Source: Neocallimastix lanati (nom. inval.)
Taxonomy: Eukaryota > Neocallimastigomycota > Neocallimastigomycetes > Neocallimastigales > Neocallimastigaceae
Length of the DNA stretch: 57,500 nucleotides
Assembly (NCBI GenBank): GCA_016946835.1
Contig: JACVTC010000026.1
Coordinates: 1,425,001-1,482,500, forward strand
Reading direction: 5' to 3'
Positions 46,487 to 57,500 of the stretch are shown here, in pieces. Under the pieces are notes generated by a model that was given only the letters and a program-made list of their open reading frames with translations, was not told where the DNA came from and searched no databases. How positions within the stretch are numbered: the first letter of the stretch is position 1; every line of letters starts with the position of its first letter. Position numbers and translations under genes: made by a program.

Positions 46487-47224
46487 TTATTTCTCACTTT
46501 CTAACTTATTTAAACGAAGTACAAGATTTTTTTTAATTTCAACAACATCAGTTATTGCACGGTTACACTTTTCTCTGGCTTTGCTTATTTTACTTTGAAC
46601 CATAATATCTGCAAATAAACCATCAAAGAAGAAATCAGCAAGAGTTAAAAATTCATCATTAGGTATATGGAAATCTTTAACATCCTTAATTTCATCCTCA
46701 AGTTTTTTTAAAGCATCTTGTGCAGCTTTCATATGACGTCTAGCATTACTAATTTTATCCTGCTTTACCAATGTTGTAATTAAATCTCCTCCTAAAATAT
46801 CCACTATTCCCCAATTATTTGCCTTTTTCAAATTCTTTTTAGCTTTTTCAAGATGCATAAGTGCATCTTCTGAAGCTTGTATAGCTTCTTTAACTTCCTT
46901 AATTTGATCCCTTGATTCTCCCTCAGAATTCATAAGACTATTCATTGAACGTTGTTCCATGTTACTTGTTGGAGTATACATTGGAGGTTGTTCCATATTA
47001 TTCATTGGAGTGTACTTCGGAGGTTGTTCCATATTATTTGGCATTTGTTGATAAGGCATTGGTGGATAATATTGCATTTGCATATTATTTGGAGCTTGTG
47101 GATAATATTGCATTTGCATATTGTTTGAAGCTTGTGGATAATATGGCATTTGCATATTGTTTGGAGCTTGTGGATAATATGGCATTTGTTGCATTGGAAT
47201 ATTGTTAGCAATAGTAGCTGACAT
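46487..47224 (-). CDS. Unnamed coiled-coil protein with two related C-terminal units
   Basis: Single-exon frame, 245 aa. Residues 10-95 are a Met/Gln/Pro/Tyr-rich repeat region: NNMQMPYYPQA units, then NNMEQPPKYTP units. Residues 105-245 are alpha-helical and charged. Two related units occur: NWGIVDILGGDLITTLVKQDKISNAR in 137-162 (with AAQDALKKL after it) and LADFFFDGLFADIMVQSKISKAR in 195-217; both share D-x-x-x-x-G-L and K-I-S-x-A-R. From memory, the NWGI-D-x-LGG signature followed by helices resembles uncharacterised proteins of gut Firmicutes, so bacterial origin by transfer is possible; the Tyr/Pro repeat would then be a local addition. No signal peptide or membrane segment. Function unknown. 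A second ATGTCAGCTA context lies upstream at 47363-47374. Confidence 0.75.
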   Translation of the reverse strand: MSATIANNIPMQQMPYYPQAPNNMQMPYYPQASNNMQMQYYPQAPNNMQMQYYPPMPYQQMPNNMEQPPKYTPMNNMEQPPMYTPTSNMEQRSMNSLMNSEGESRDQIKEVKEAIQASEDALMHLEKAKKNLKKANNWGIVDILGGDLITTLVKQDKISNARRHMKAAQDALKKLEDEIKDVKDFHIPNDEFLTLADFFFDGLFADIMVQSKISKAREKCNRAITDVVEIKKNLVLRLNKLESEK

Positions 47225-47951
47225 TTTTTAAAAATTTGTTTTTATAAAAATAAAAAATTATAAAACTTCAAAAAAAAATTTTTTTTATAATTATATAAAA
47301 AATTATTTTATTATAAATAATATATACGTTTTTTTAAGTAAAAATTTTTCAAAAACCAAAAATTTAGCTGACATTTTCTTTCTTTTATACTTTTTTTTTC
47401 TTTTAATTTACATAATTATAAATTAAAATATATATATATATAAAAATAGTTAACAATATAATAATTAATAAATACTAATATTATTTTAAACGAATTATTT
47501 CATATTCAAAAAAAAAAAAAAAAAAAAAAAGAAAATGGCTTTTAAATTTTAATAATTAATAAGGTTTAGTATTCTATAAAGCAATTTAATTTTTTTAATT
47601 TATCCAATCATTTAATTGAATATATTACATTTTTAATATTGAAAATAATTTTAATTTTAATTATAATAAAAAAGATAAATTTGAAAAATTAAAGAGGATT
47701 CTATATTCTAAAACGAACAATCGATTATTTATATTCAATACCTTATTTAATTTTTTTTTTTTTTTTTTTTTTTTAAAAATATAACATAGCATTTTCAATA
47801 GAAAAATTCATATATGAAATTTATTTTTTTATTTTTTATTTTTTTTTTTTTTATAAATATAACATAGCATTTTCAATAGAAAATCTCATATATGAAATTA
47901 AATTAATATTTATTTATTTATCAATCATTTTTTTCTATCTTTTTTTTTTTG

Positions 47952-47982
<31 letters not shown>

Positions 47983-48137
47983 TGTTTTTGTTTTTGTTTT
48001 TGTTTTTTTGATTTTTTGATTTTTCTTTGATTTATTTATTAATCAATCTAAAAATAAAAAAAAAAAATTAATAGAATATATTTATAAAAAACTTTATATA
48101 TGAACATAAAGACAATATTGTTCAATTCTCAATATTC

Positions 48138-48191
48138 TTAACACATAAAATTAAACTTTTTTCATAATTTGGGTTTAATTTTATGTGTTAA
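48138..48191. repeat. Perfect 19-bp inverted repeat, 16-nt loop
   Basis: TTAACACATAAAATTAAAC (48138-48156) pairs exactly with GTTTAATTTTATGTGTTAA (48173-48191). It could be a transcript hairpin, a terminator-like fold or a tiny foldback element; no coding frame spans it. Confidence 0.8.
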
Positions 48192-49280
48192 AAATAACAC
48201 TTTTCTTAATGAACTTATAATATTATAATTATTGACTAATAACTTTATAACTAAATTCTTTTTAGTCATTGCTTTTAAATAATATATATATAAATAGAAA
48301 AATCGAAAATAAAAATTTTCAAGGAAAAATTTATAATAAAATTAATATCACTAAGATGTGATATAATTTTATTTTTTTATTTTTTTTTTTTTTTTAGTTT
48401 TGATGTTATTTATATTCATAATATTAATTTTTAATATTATTCATTTAATAAATAAATAGATTATTATTTTATTATATATTAAATTAGAATTCTTAATCCG
48501 TTTTTACTATACATTTAAAAATTCCTTATATTTTAAATATATTATTTATATTTATCCATATATATAATTATCCATATTTAAAATTATCCATATTTTTAAT
48601 TATTCATATCCATATATAATGATATAAAGATATATATGTATCAATAAATATAATTTAAAACGCTTTTTTTTTTTTTTTTTTTTTTTTTATTATTATTATT
48701 AGCACTTGAAAGTAACAAAACCTATGATAAAGTCTACCAAAATTTTATAAATATATCTTTAATACAACTCTAAAGAATAATAGAAAAAAATAGAAAAAAA
48801 ATAATATATATAATACCATAATCATCCATGTTATTTATTATTATATTGATATCTATATAGATATAAATATAGATATAGAAATATAAAAATTTATTTTTAA
48901 TAATATCAAAATAGTTATTTTTATTAACTTTAACTCATTTTTACTTTTATTATTATACATTGGTACTAATTGAAATAATATATTTGAATTTATCTTTCTT
49001 TATTATACATTGGCACTAATTGAAATAATATATTCAAAGTTTTGAACTTTTTCTTTTCTAAAAAAAAAAAAAAAGTTTTATGTAGATAATATGATATGCC
49101 TTAACTCTAATTAATATCATTTATATCCAAAAAAAAAAAAAAAAAAAAAAAAAAGTTATGATATCAACTATAAAATTAAATGCATAGATCAAGTGTCGTT
49201 GGTTTGGTTTTTACTATTAAATAAAAATTTTTCATATTTACCAACATTTTTAAGCTAAACCATGTTAATAATTTTTACAT

Positions 49281-49283
49281 TGA

Positions 49284-49323
<40 letters not shown>
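49281..49323 (+). repeat. GAAA tetranucleotide microsatellite
   Basis: About eleven GAAA units. A frame starting at 49262 reads it as KERKKERKK and is not supported as a gene. Confidence 0.9.
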
Positions 49324-50945
49324 AAAAATATATAAAATTAGTCGTGTAATAATAAAGAAGAAAAATGATCCCATATATGAATATGAAACAATCTTAATTT
49401 ATGATTCCCTTTTATATGTATACATAATGTATGGGATATATCTTTTTTTTTTTTTTTTTATTTATTTATAATGAAAGACGTCTCTTGTATAAACTAAAGG
49501 TGAAATATATATATTCCATTTAGCTATGTTAAGTTATAATATATATTTTACTTATTAGCTAAAGATATGAATTGGAATAATTTTTTTTTTTAGACTAGGA
49601 AATAATGAGAGAAGAGAGTAATAAAATTTATTATTATTCTAAAAAAAAAAAAAAAGGAGATATATCCTATATACGTATGGATATATTTATCATTTTTATT
49701 GGAAAATTAAAAGGGAGATTATAGCATTAATTGAGAAGCTGGAACTATACTTTAAGTAGTAAATACCTATTGTTCAATCCTTGATTTAAACTCAATTATA
49801 AAAAATACAAAAAATATATATTGAACTAATATTATTAATTGGTAGATAACTGGCTATAATCCCAATTTTTTTTTTAAAAAAAAAAAATATTAATATGAAA
49901 TAGGATTCAAATATTAATTTAAAAATTTAAAATATATATTATATTTATATATAAAATTTCAAATACATATTTATTATTAATTAAAACTTTTATAAATTTA
50001 TATATTATATTACTGTTCTTATTATTAGATTAATGTTTTTTTCAGTGGTTTAACTATACAATGATATTTTCTGTAAAAAAAAAAAAAAAAAAAAATGAGG
50101 TACCAAACTAAAAAAAAAAAAAAAAAAAAAAAATAAAATAAAATTTCCTCTTTCTCTCTACAAAATATGAAATAGGGGAAAAGAAGACTTCTCTTGAAAG
50201 GGAAAGATGATTGAAAGAATATTATTTTTTAATTAAAAAAATACCTTCTTTTACCATGTCAACCTTTTTTAAAAAATTTTTTTTTAAAAAAAAAAAAAAA
50301 AAAAAAGATTTCATTTATTGTATTTCTGCCATAAAGGAGAGGAGACATAGTACATAAAAAATGATATTATCATTTAAATCTTTCTCTTTATATCATCATT
50401 AGAAATATTCAAAGATTTCTCTTGGATAAAAAGAAAAAAAATAATTTTTTAATCATTAATAATCAATTGAATGAATTGTGCCTAAATATTTATTTATTTT
50501 TTTTTTTTTTAAAAAAAAAAAAAATTTAGAACACTAAAGTATTTCGTCGGTATGTGATGTTATTATGTAAAAAAAAAAAAAAAATTGAGTATGCTTGTTA
50601 TTTTCACCTCCAACAACCAGCAACCATCACAAGTGTATTTATGTTAGGCAATCTTCTGATACCAATTTTTACCAATTTTACTTTTAACTTTAAATATTTG
50701 TATAAATTTCACATCAAATTTGAATCCACATTTAATTCGTCAATTTGTCCAACCCTAACCCCCAAAATAAAATAAAATAATATAAAACAAAATAAAAAAA
50801 TAACCATTAAAACTATAAAACTATAAAAAATAAAAATTAAAAATAAATAAAAACTAATTATAAATGATAATAATGAAAAAAATATATAATCAAAAGGAAA
50901 TATATCTATAGTAATTAATTATATTTATTGGTATAAACACCTTTA

Positions 50946-50977
<32 letters not shown>

Positions 50978-51177
50978 TTTTATTTTATTTTATTTTTTAC
51001 TATTACTATTATTTCTTATTTATTTATTTTTATTTTTATTTTTATTTCTATTTCTTATTTTTATTTCTTAACTTTCATTTTTATTTTTTTTTTTTTTTTA
51101 AAAATATAAATAAATAAATAAATATTGATTTTAATATTAAATTGTCCATTATGTATTCCTATAACTTATCTAAACTA

Positions 51178-51211
<34 letters not shown>

Positions 51212-51461
51212 TATAAATATATATATATATTTTTGATTTTTCTATTTTTCTTTTTGTTTATATATATATATATAAATTAATTTATAATGAATTAAAAATT
51301 ATTTAAATCAATTGACTATATTGTTACGTTTATAATGATAAATAAAATATAATAAAATAAAATATAACGAAAAAAAAAAAATATGAATTATATGAATTAT
51401 AAAAATTATAAATTACATTTTATATATATATATATAAAAGAAAAACAATTAAATTTCATTT

Positions 51462-53451
51462 TTAATTAATATGCTGTAATTGTAGTTGTTGCATTTGAAG
51501 AGCTTGTAACGCTAAAACCTGTTGAGAATCTAAAGAAACATTTGAATTCTGATTATTGTTATTTAAGCCAATACCTCCTTGAGTTTGATTAAATAAAATT
51601 GAAGCATGAGAATGTTCAATATGATATTTTAAACCATTCATGTTCTTATAACGTTTTCCACAATTCTCATAAGTACATTGGAATGGTTTACGCATAATTT
51701 TATTTATTTCTGGATCACCAGTATCTTCAATATGACCATGTTGTATATGATATTTCAAACCACCTGGATTCTTATAAGATTTATTACATCCTGGTATCGT
51801 ACATCTATATTTCTTTTCTTCATCTGGACCAGCTTCTGCCATAAGCATAGATTCATTAATATTCATCATATCATTATTATCATCCATATCCATATCCATA
51901 TCATCATATTCTTGTGGCTCTTCATTCATCGTATTATTTAATAAATTAAATGGAGTAGTCGTTGAACCCTTAAGAGCACTATTATTTAATAAATTAAAAG
52001 CATTTGGGAAAATTGGATGCATTCCTGAAGGAAGTGCAGCAATATTTACATCAGATGATTTTTTATTTGAAGAAGGCATATTTTGAATGTTCTTTAAATT
52101 ATTAAGAGCTTGGAAACCATTAGTACCAGCTGCTGCGGCTGCTGCTAATACATTAGTAGTTGTAGTAGAAGCTGTTGAAGTAGCCGCTACCGTAGTAGCT
52201 AAAGTACTGTTTGTTAAGTTTGGAGTTTGTGGTTGACTGCTAGATCCTGATTCATTAAAAAGATTAGTAGATGTACTATTTCCTGAAACAGCATTAAATG
52301 CTGAAATATTTTTAGAGAGATTAAAATTAGAGGTAGTATCTGAGGTTGGTGTATTTGAAGAAGTAGATGTAGTAGTAGTAGTAGTATTGGGTATATTTAA
52401 TGAAATTGAACTATTTAATTTAGAAGAAAGAGAAGAGGTTGAGTTTTCACGTGATAAAGAATTAAGTTTACTTAAATTACTAATATTCGTAGAATTTATT
52501 TTATTATTTAATATATCTGAAAATGAAGTATTATTCATGGCTGGAGCAACAGCTAAAGAAGATAGAGAATCATTTAATTTTTTATCTTCAGAATAAATAT
52601 CAGACATAGCAATAGACTGTTGCATAGGTTGACCTTGTAAACCAATACTGTTATTTAATAAATTAGAATTTTCCATATTTCTTTGCTTACTTTCTAAATC
52701 TTTGAAAAATAAATCATTAAACGTTAAATGATTATCATTATTATTTCTATTTGATGATAAATCATCAAGTTCAAAAGGCAAATCATCCTCTTCTTCCATA
52801 TCAGATTCCATTCTATGAGCATCTTCAAAATGTTGTAATAATTCATGTAAATCTTTTAAAACAAGCCCACAACAAGTAAAATCTTTACAGAATTTTGATT
52901 CAATATCTTGTACCATTTCATCTTCTTCAACACAAGTTGGTAAAGTATTTTTTGGAACTGATTGTTTAAATTGTTGATAAATACTATATATATTAATTTT
53001 AAAAAAAATAATAAATAAGATAAAATAATTATTAAAATAATTAAAAATTAAAATTCAAAATAAATAAGAATTTTAAAAATAAAATAACAAATATTAAAAC
53101 TAACAAAAAATAAATAATAATAAAATATAAAATAATACAATATTTTTTTAAAATTTTCAAAAAGCTACTATTATTTGTGATATACCACCAAAAAATAAAA
53201 ACATTATCTATCTTTTAATAATATAAAAAAAAAACTTACTCAAATAATGGACTTCTTCCATATGACATTTGAGAAAGTGACTTTCCTAATGACTTATAAC
53301 TAAAACTACCCATTGATAAAGAACGACTCAATGAGCTAGCAAAGGCATTCATTATAGCCTTTTTTGTTGGAGAAATACTTATACCATTATTACTGGTACT
53401 ACCATTTATACTTTGTGGTGGACTCTTCTTATTAATATCTATACCTGGCAT
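51462..53451 (-). CDS. SFP1-like C2H2 zinc-finger transcription factor
   Basis: Two exons: 53451-53240 and 52983-51462. The intron 53239-52984 (256 bp) has a strong GTAAGT donor and TAG acceptor. The phase joins to 577 aa. Exon 1 gives a Ser-rich N-terminus (MPGIDINKKSPPQS). Across the junction comes the fungal signature ESKFCKDFTCCGLVLKDLHE then LLQHFEDAH, a degenerate C2H2 finger, followed by an acidic stretch. The middle is Ser/Thr/Asn/Ala-rich with an alanine run. The C-terminus has two fingers, YRCTIPGCNKSYKNPGGLKY-HIQHGH and FQCTYENCGKRYKNMNGLKY-HIEHSH, with the paired arrangement of yeast Sfp1, which activates ribosome-biogenesis genes in response to nutrients. Nuclear DNA binding is expected from the family; its targets here are unknown. 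The ATG at 52916 is internal to exon 2 and would skip conserved residues. Confidence 0.88.
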
Positions 53452-53832
53452 TCTCTTTACTTATTTCTGAAAAATTAATTAACTTTATTAAATAATAATT
53501 TTCTTTTTATTTAAAAAAATAATTTGACTTTCTTAAATAACTCTTTTATTAATAATATTTTTTTTTAATTGATTCTTCTTATTTAATATAAAATTAATAA
53601 TATTATTATTTCAATTTTTCATTTGAATAATAAAAAGTTTATTATTTTTTATTTTTTTTTTCAATATGTTAAGTATTATTTAATAATAATAAAATAATAA
53701 ATAATAAAAAGAACCTGTCTAATATTAAATAATTTTATATATTTAACAATAGTACAATTTCTATTTAATAGTGAAATTTATTATTATTATTATTATTAAA
53801 TATTTTTAATTATTAAATTCTATCATAAAATT

Positions 53833-53865
<33 letters not shown>

Positions 53866-56170
53866 GATTACTAATTTAATAAAATACAATAATTTTATTT
53901 TTTTAATTTGAATATTGTCTTATATAAAGTTTTAATTGACTTTTAATTATTTCTTTTTTATTAATAAAAATTTTATTTTGAAGTTTATATATATATATTT
54001 TTTTCTTCTTTTTTTTTTTTTTTAATATATTTTTTTTTTATTGTCTAATTAATTGTATTTATTTGTCTTTCTTTTTTATTTTCTATATTTTTTTATTTAC
54101 TTTATTTTTTTATTTTTATTTTTATTTTTTATTTTTAATTTTTTATTTTTTATTTTTTTAACTTTTAGTTATTTTTATTGTTACTCTATATTATCTAATT
54201 TCTATATAAATATTAAAAAGTTTTTAAATTAGTTGCTTTTCAATAAAAATAAATAATTATTAAATATATGATATCTACTCTAATATATAATATAATCTAA
54301 ATAATTTTTGTTTAAAATAAAATATAAATGCATATTAAATTATTAAATTAAAGAAATTATAAAATATAATAATATAACTCTTTCAAATAATTTAAAATTA
54401 AATAAATAAAAACAAAATAAAATAATACTAAAGATAATAAAAAAAAATAATAAAAATAAAATAATAAGAAAAATAAAAAATTAAAGCAAAAAAAAGTGAA
54501 AATAAAATTTTAATATTTTATATATTTTATATTTTCAAATTTGATGTAATATTATTTGTTAAGAAAATATCTTAATTAAATATAATAATTAAATATTAAA
54601 GTTTATTTTATAATTTTTATTAGAATTTAAAATGTATATTAATAAAAAATATAAATATAAAAAATATTAAAAAATTTAGTTAGCTATATAAATTATTATT
54701 ATATATTTATTTTGGTTGCCTAGTTCCAATGAATTTTTTTTTTTTTTTTTTCATTTAAACTATATTAATATTATTATTAAATATTTTTAAACAATCATTA
54801 TTATCATTATTATTATTGCTTAATAATAATAATAATAATAATAATAATGAAATTACATAAAAAATAATTTTAAACTATAAAATATTAATTGAAAAAAAAT
54901 CAAAACTAATTAATAATATTAATATTAATAATAATTATGAAGCAACGTTCCTGAAATTTTTATTGTTTTCAAGCAAAAAGTACCCAAAAAAATCTTTAAA
55001 AAAAATATAGACATTGAGAGTAATGTAATGAATAAAATAATATTATTATTACTAATAGTATAAATGAAGTAAAAAAAAATTATTAGTTAAAATAAAAAAT
55101 ACATATATTAAATAATCTATATTACATTATAATATTTTTACTATATATTATATACTGTAGTATTATATTTTATATAATTATATATAACAATTGAATGATT
55201 AATGATTATTTGAAAAATATTATAAATGTATGTTGAAAACTATTACTCCATATTACTATTATCAGTGTAAATTAACAATATATTATAATATACATAAATA
55301 GAATTAAGCTAAAGATAAATTTAATATAAATTTTACTAAATATAAGATATGATAATCTTTTACAATTAATATACTAAAGTTAAATAAAATATTTATAAAA
55401 TATTTATATCATACTACTAATTTTAAATAGATTGTTTATATTATTAATATATTATTTAATATTAATCATAATATATATAGATTTTAATAGCTATAGAAAT
55501 ATAAAATATTTCTAAATAATGTAATATATCAAATATATATTATATTATATTATCAATATAGTTATAATATATTATTATAAATAATGAATTAGGTCAATTT
55601 TAATAAATAGTTTTCATTATATTATTTATATATAATATTTTAATACATAATATTTTATTAATATATTATAATACATAAATTTAATTATGAGAATTATAAT
55701 ATTTTATAAGAATTAAAGTTTCTTAGGATTGATGTAATTGTATTTCTATTTTAGATGAAGAGTATTTCTGGTAATTTAATAAATAAAGTTTAAAATATCC
55801 TGTATTGACTTATACTTTTATATTCTATAACATTTTATTTTAATACATTAATAATATATTAATAACACTTATCCACTATAATTTAATATATTGATATAAA
55901 TATTAATAATATTATTAAAATATATTAATTTATATTAGAATATATTAGATAATAAATATTCTATAATATCTAATATATTATGCATGATTTTAATTAAATT
56001 TAAAGAGTCAATCTATACTGGATATTATTTATAATATATAAAATTTGTATTGAATATATTAAACAATTATTTTTCAATATATTATAAAATTAATTTACTT
56101 TTCAATTAGTTTTAACTTTTATTTTTATTTTGATTATAAAAAAGTGTTTAAAATATAGTTAATAATTATC

Positions 56171-56220
<50 letters not shown>

Positions 56221-56837
56221 TCTATTATTATTATTATTATTTCTATTATTATTATTATTTCTATTATTAAATTTATTATTTTTTTTGTTATTTAGGGTTA
56301 TTTTTTTATTTTTCTTAAATATATTAATGTTTATCTATCTAATGATTATATTACAATTTTTTCAGCCATTAAAATTAATTGATTTATTAAAAAAAAAATA
56401 ACATAAAATTATAAAAATTTAACAATAGTTAAGAGAAGTATTTTGGTTAAATAATAATAATTTCTTTATTACTAAAAAGTTTTTTATTTATTTTAAAAAA
56501 AAAAATTACTAAAAAGTTTTTTATTTATTTTTAAAAAAAAAAAAAATTAAAGTTGTGATACATAAATTTTTAGAATTTTTATAAAAATTGCGGCTTAAAT
56601 TATTATTATTAGATGACATGTACATAATAAACTTTTAAAAAAAAGTATATATCATCATAAAATAGAATTTCCTCTTTATTTTGATTGAAGTCATCTCAAT
56701 ATTCAACTGTACTTTTATTATTAGTATTATTTATTATTATTTATTATAATAATTATTATTTTTTATAAGTATTATTGAAAAAAAAAAACACATCTTTATC
56801 AATTATACGGTATGTTTAAATTTTATTTAACAAAAAA

Positions 56838-56872
<35 letters not shown>

Positions 56873-57500
56873 TAAATTTTGAGATATTTAATACAGTTTT
56901 GATTATAACGGTTTATGAATTATTTCCTTAATTTTTATAAATATAAAAGAAAGTATTTTAAATACAATAACTATTATTTATTTTATTATAATTTTATTAT
57001 AATTTTATTATTTTTATTTATTTTATTATTTATAATTTTATTATTCATAGTTATTTTATTATTTATAATTTTTATTACTTTTAATAAATTATATTAATTT
57101 TATTGTTAATTTTTATTATTTTGTAAATTTTATTAATTGTATTATTATTTAAAATTTTAATAATATTATATTCTTATTATGATTATATTTTTATTATGAT
57201 ATTTTTATAGTACTGCCGTTACTATACCTAATTAAAAAAAAAAAAAAAAAAAAAAAAAACATTTATACTTTTCTGCATTAAAATAAAATTAAAATAAACA
57301 AATGAAAAAAGTTTTCTAATATTGAGGATAGAGACTTTGAGCTAGTATTTATTAGCATATAAAATAAATAATAAATATATAAATCAAACTACTAACTTTT
57401 TATTCCATCTATTTTTACTTTACATTTATATTATTTATTTAAAAGAATTTAAAATCTGATTGATAAAGCTTGTAAAACTATAGCACTTAATTCACACTAC
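53452..57500. other. Gene-less AT-rich spacer to the right edge
   Basis: T run at 53834-53863, (ATT)n and TTTCTATTATT repeats at 56177-56270, and a direct repeat of TTACTAAAAAGTTTTTTATT (56468, 56506). The 60-codon frame at 56915 is Phe/Ile/Tyr low complexity. No gene or RNA recognised. Confidence 0.65.

Larger units (their letters stand above)
47225..51461. other. Gene-poor spacer with short duplications
   Basis: No supported gene. Contains tandem copies of AACATAGCATTTTCAATAGA (47783 and 47861), a GTTTTT tract (47950-48008), a long hairpin (48138-48191), a 61-bp duplication around TTATACATTGG (48954, 49004), a GAAA tract (49281-49323) and several T-run/A-run junctions (49866-49887, 50268-50306, 50498-50524). 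A less AT-rich patch at 50585-50770, including CCAACCCTAACCCCC, was examined without finding a gene. Confidence 0.6.

Noticed and set aside
50554-50775. 73-codon ORF in a GC-richer patch with CCCTAACCCCC
   Set aside because: Starts in a poly-Lys homopolymer and has no recognisable domain; one telomere-like heptamer is not evidence of telomere repeats.
57446-57500. Possible minus-strand exon end (CELSAIVLQALSIRF) at the right edge
   Set aside because: Only 15 residues with a TAG at the very edge; cannot be told from chance without the next bases.

Overview
The window is extremely AT-rich eukaryotic DNA. It is full of long A/T homopolymers, AT microsatellites and low-complexity intergenic stretches, with short spliceosomal introns (GT...AG, about 80-330 bp) and standard stop codons. 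The genes look fungal: a Sec16 COPII scaffold, an SFP1-like C2H2 factor and a chromodomain Ty3 retrotransposon. The composition best fits an anaerobic gut fungus (Neocallimastigomycota). That assignment is inference from composition and gene style; no marker gene settles it.

Layout. 1-618: 3' end of an ORF cut by the window edge, then AATAAA and a 38-A run, like a retroposed 3' end. 2368-7835 (-): SEC16, three exons. 7836-17051: gene-poor. 17052-18826 (+): four-exon Ser/Thr kinase with an Asp-Phe-Asn magnesium motif. 18827-23985: gene-poor, with a decayed minus-strand gene at about 20500-22700. 23986-25977 (-): membrane-anchored type-B carboxylesterase. 27504-28404: a large TTTTA pentanucleotide block. 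31822-32414: sixteen near-perfect copies of a 37-bp minisatellite. 33156-44450: nested LTR retrotransposons. 46487-47224 (-): a two-part coiled-coil protein with a Tyr/Pro/Met-rich N-terminus. 51462-53451 (-): two-exon SFP1-like zinc-finger gene. 53452-57500: no gene seen.

The nested elements are the most informative part. The outer element (246-bp LTRs differing at one base, ATTAT target duplication, polypurine tract) has no recognisable gag-pol. Instead it carries a broken lectin-like (SUEL-type) reading frame, a 281-bp internal duplication and many short hairpins, including an array that keeps an 8-nt loop while its stems change in a pairing-preserving way. Into it has jumped an apparently intact Ty3/gypsy chromovirus (641-bp LTRs differing at one base, ATAGG duplication, one 1442-aa Gag-Pol frame). 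That element has no tRNA-type primer site but does have a candidate Tf1-like self-priming site, a hairpin-rich leader, and LTRs with a tRNA-like A-box/B-box pair.

The cellular genes (secretory-pathway scaffold, kinase, surface esterase, growth-type transcription factor) are far apart and do not form a functional cluster. Intergenic DNA appears to grow by homopolymer and microsatellite expansion plus retroelement insertion.
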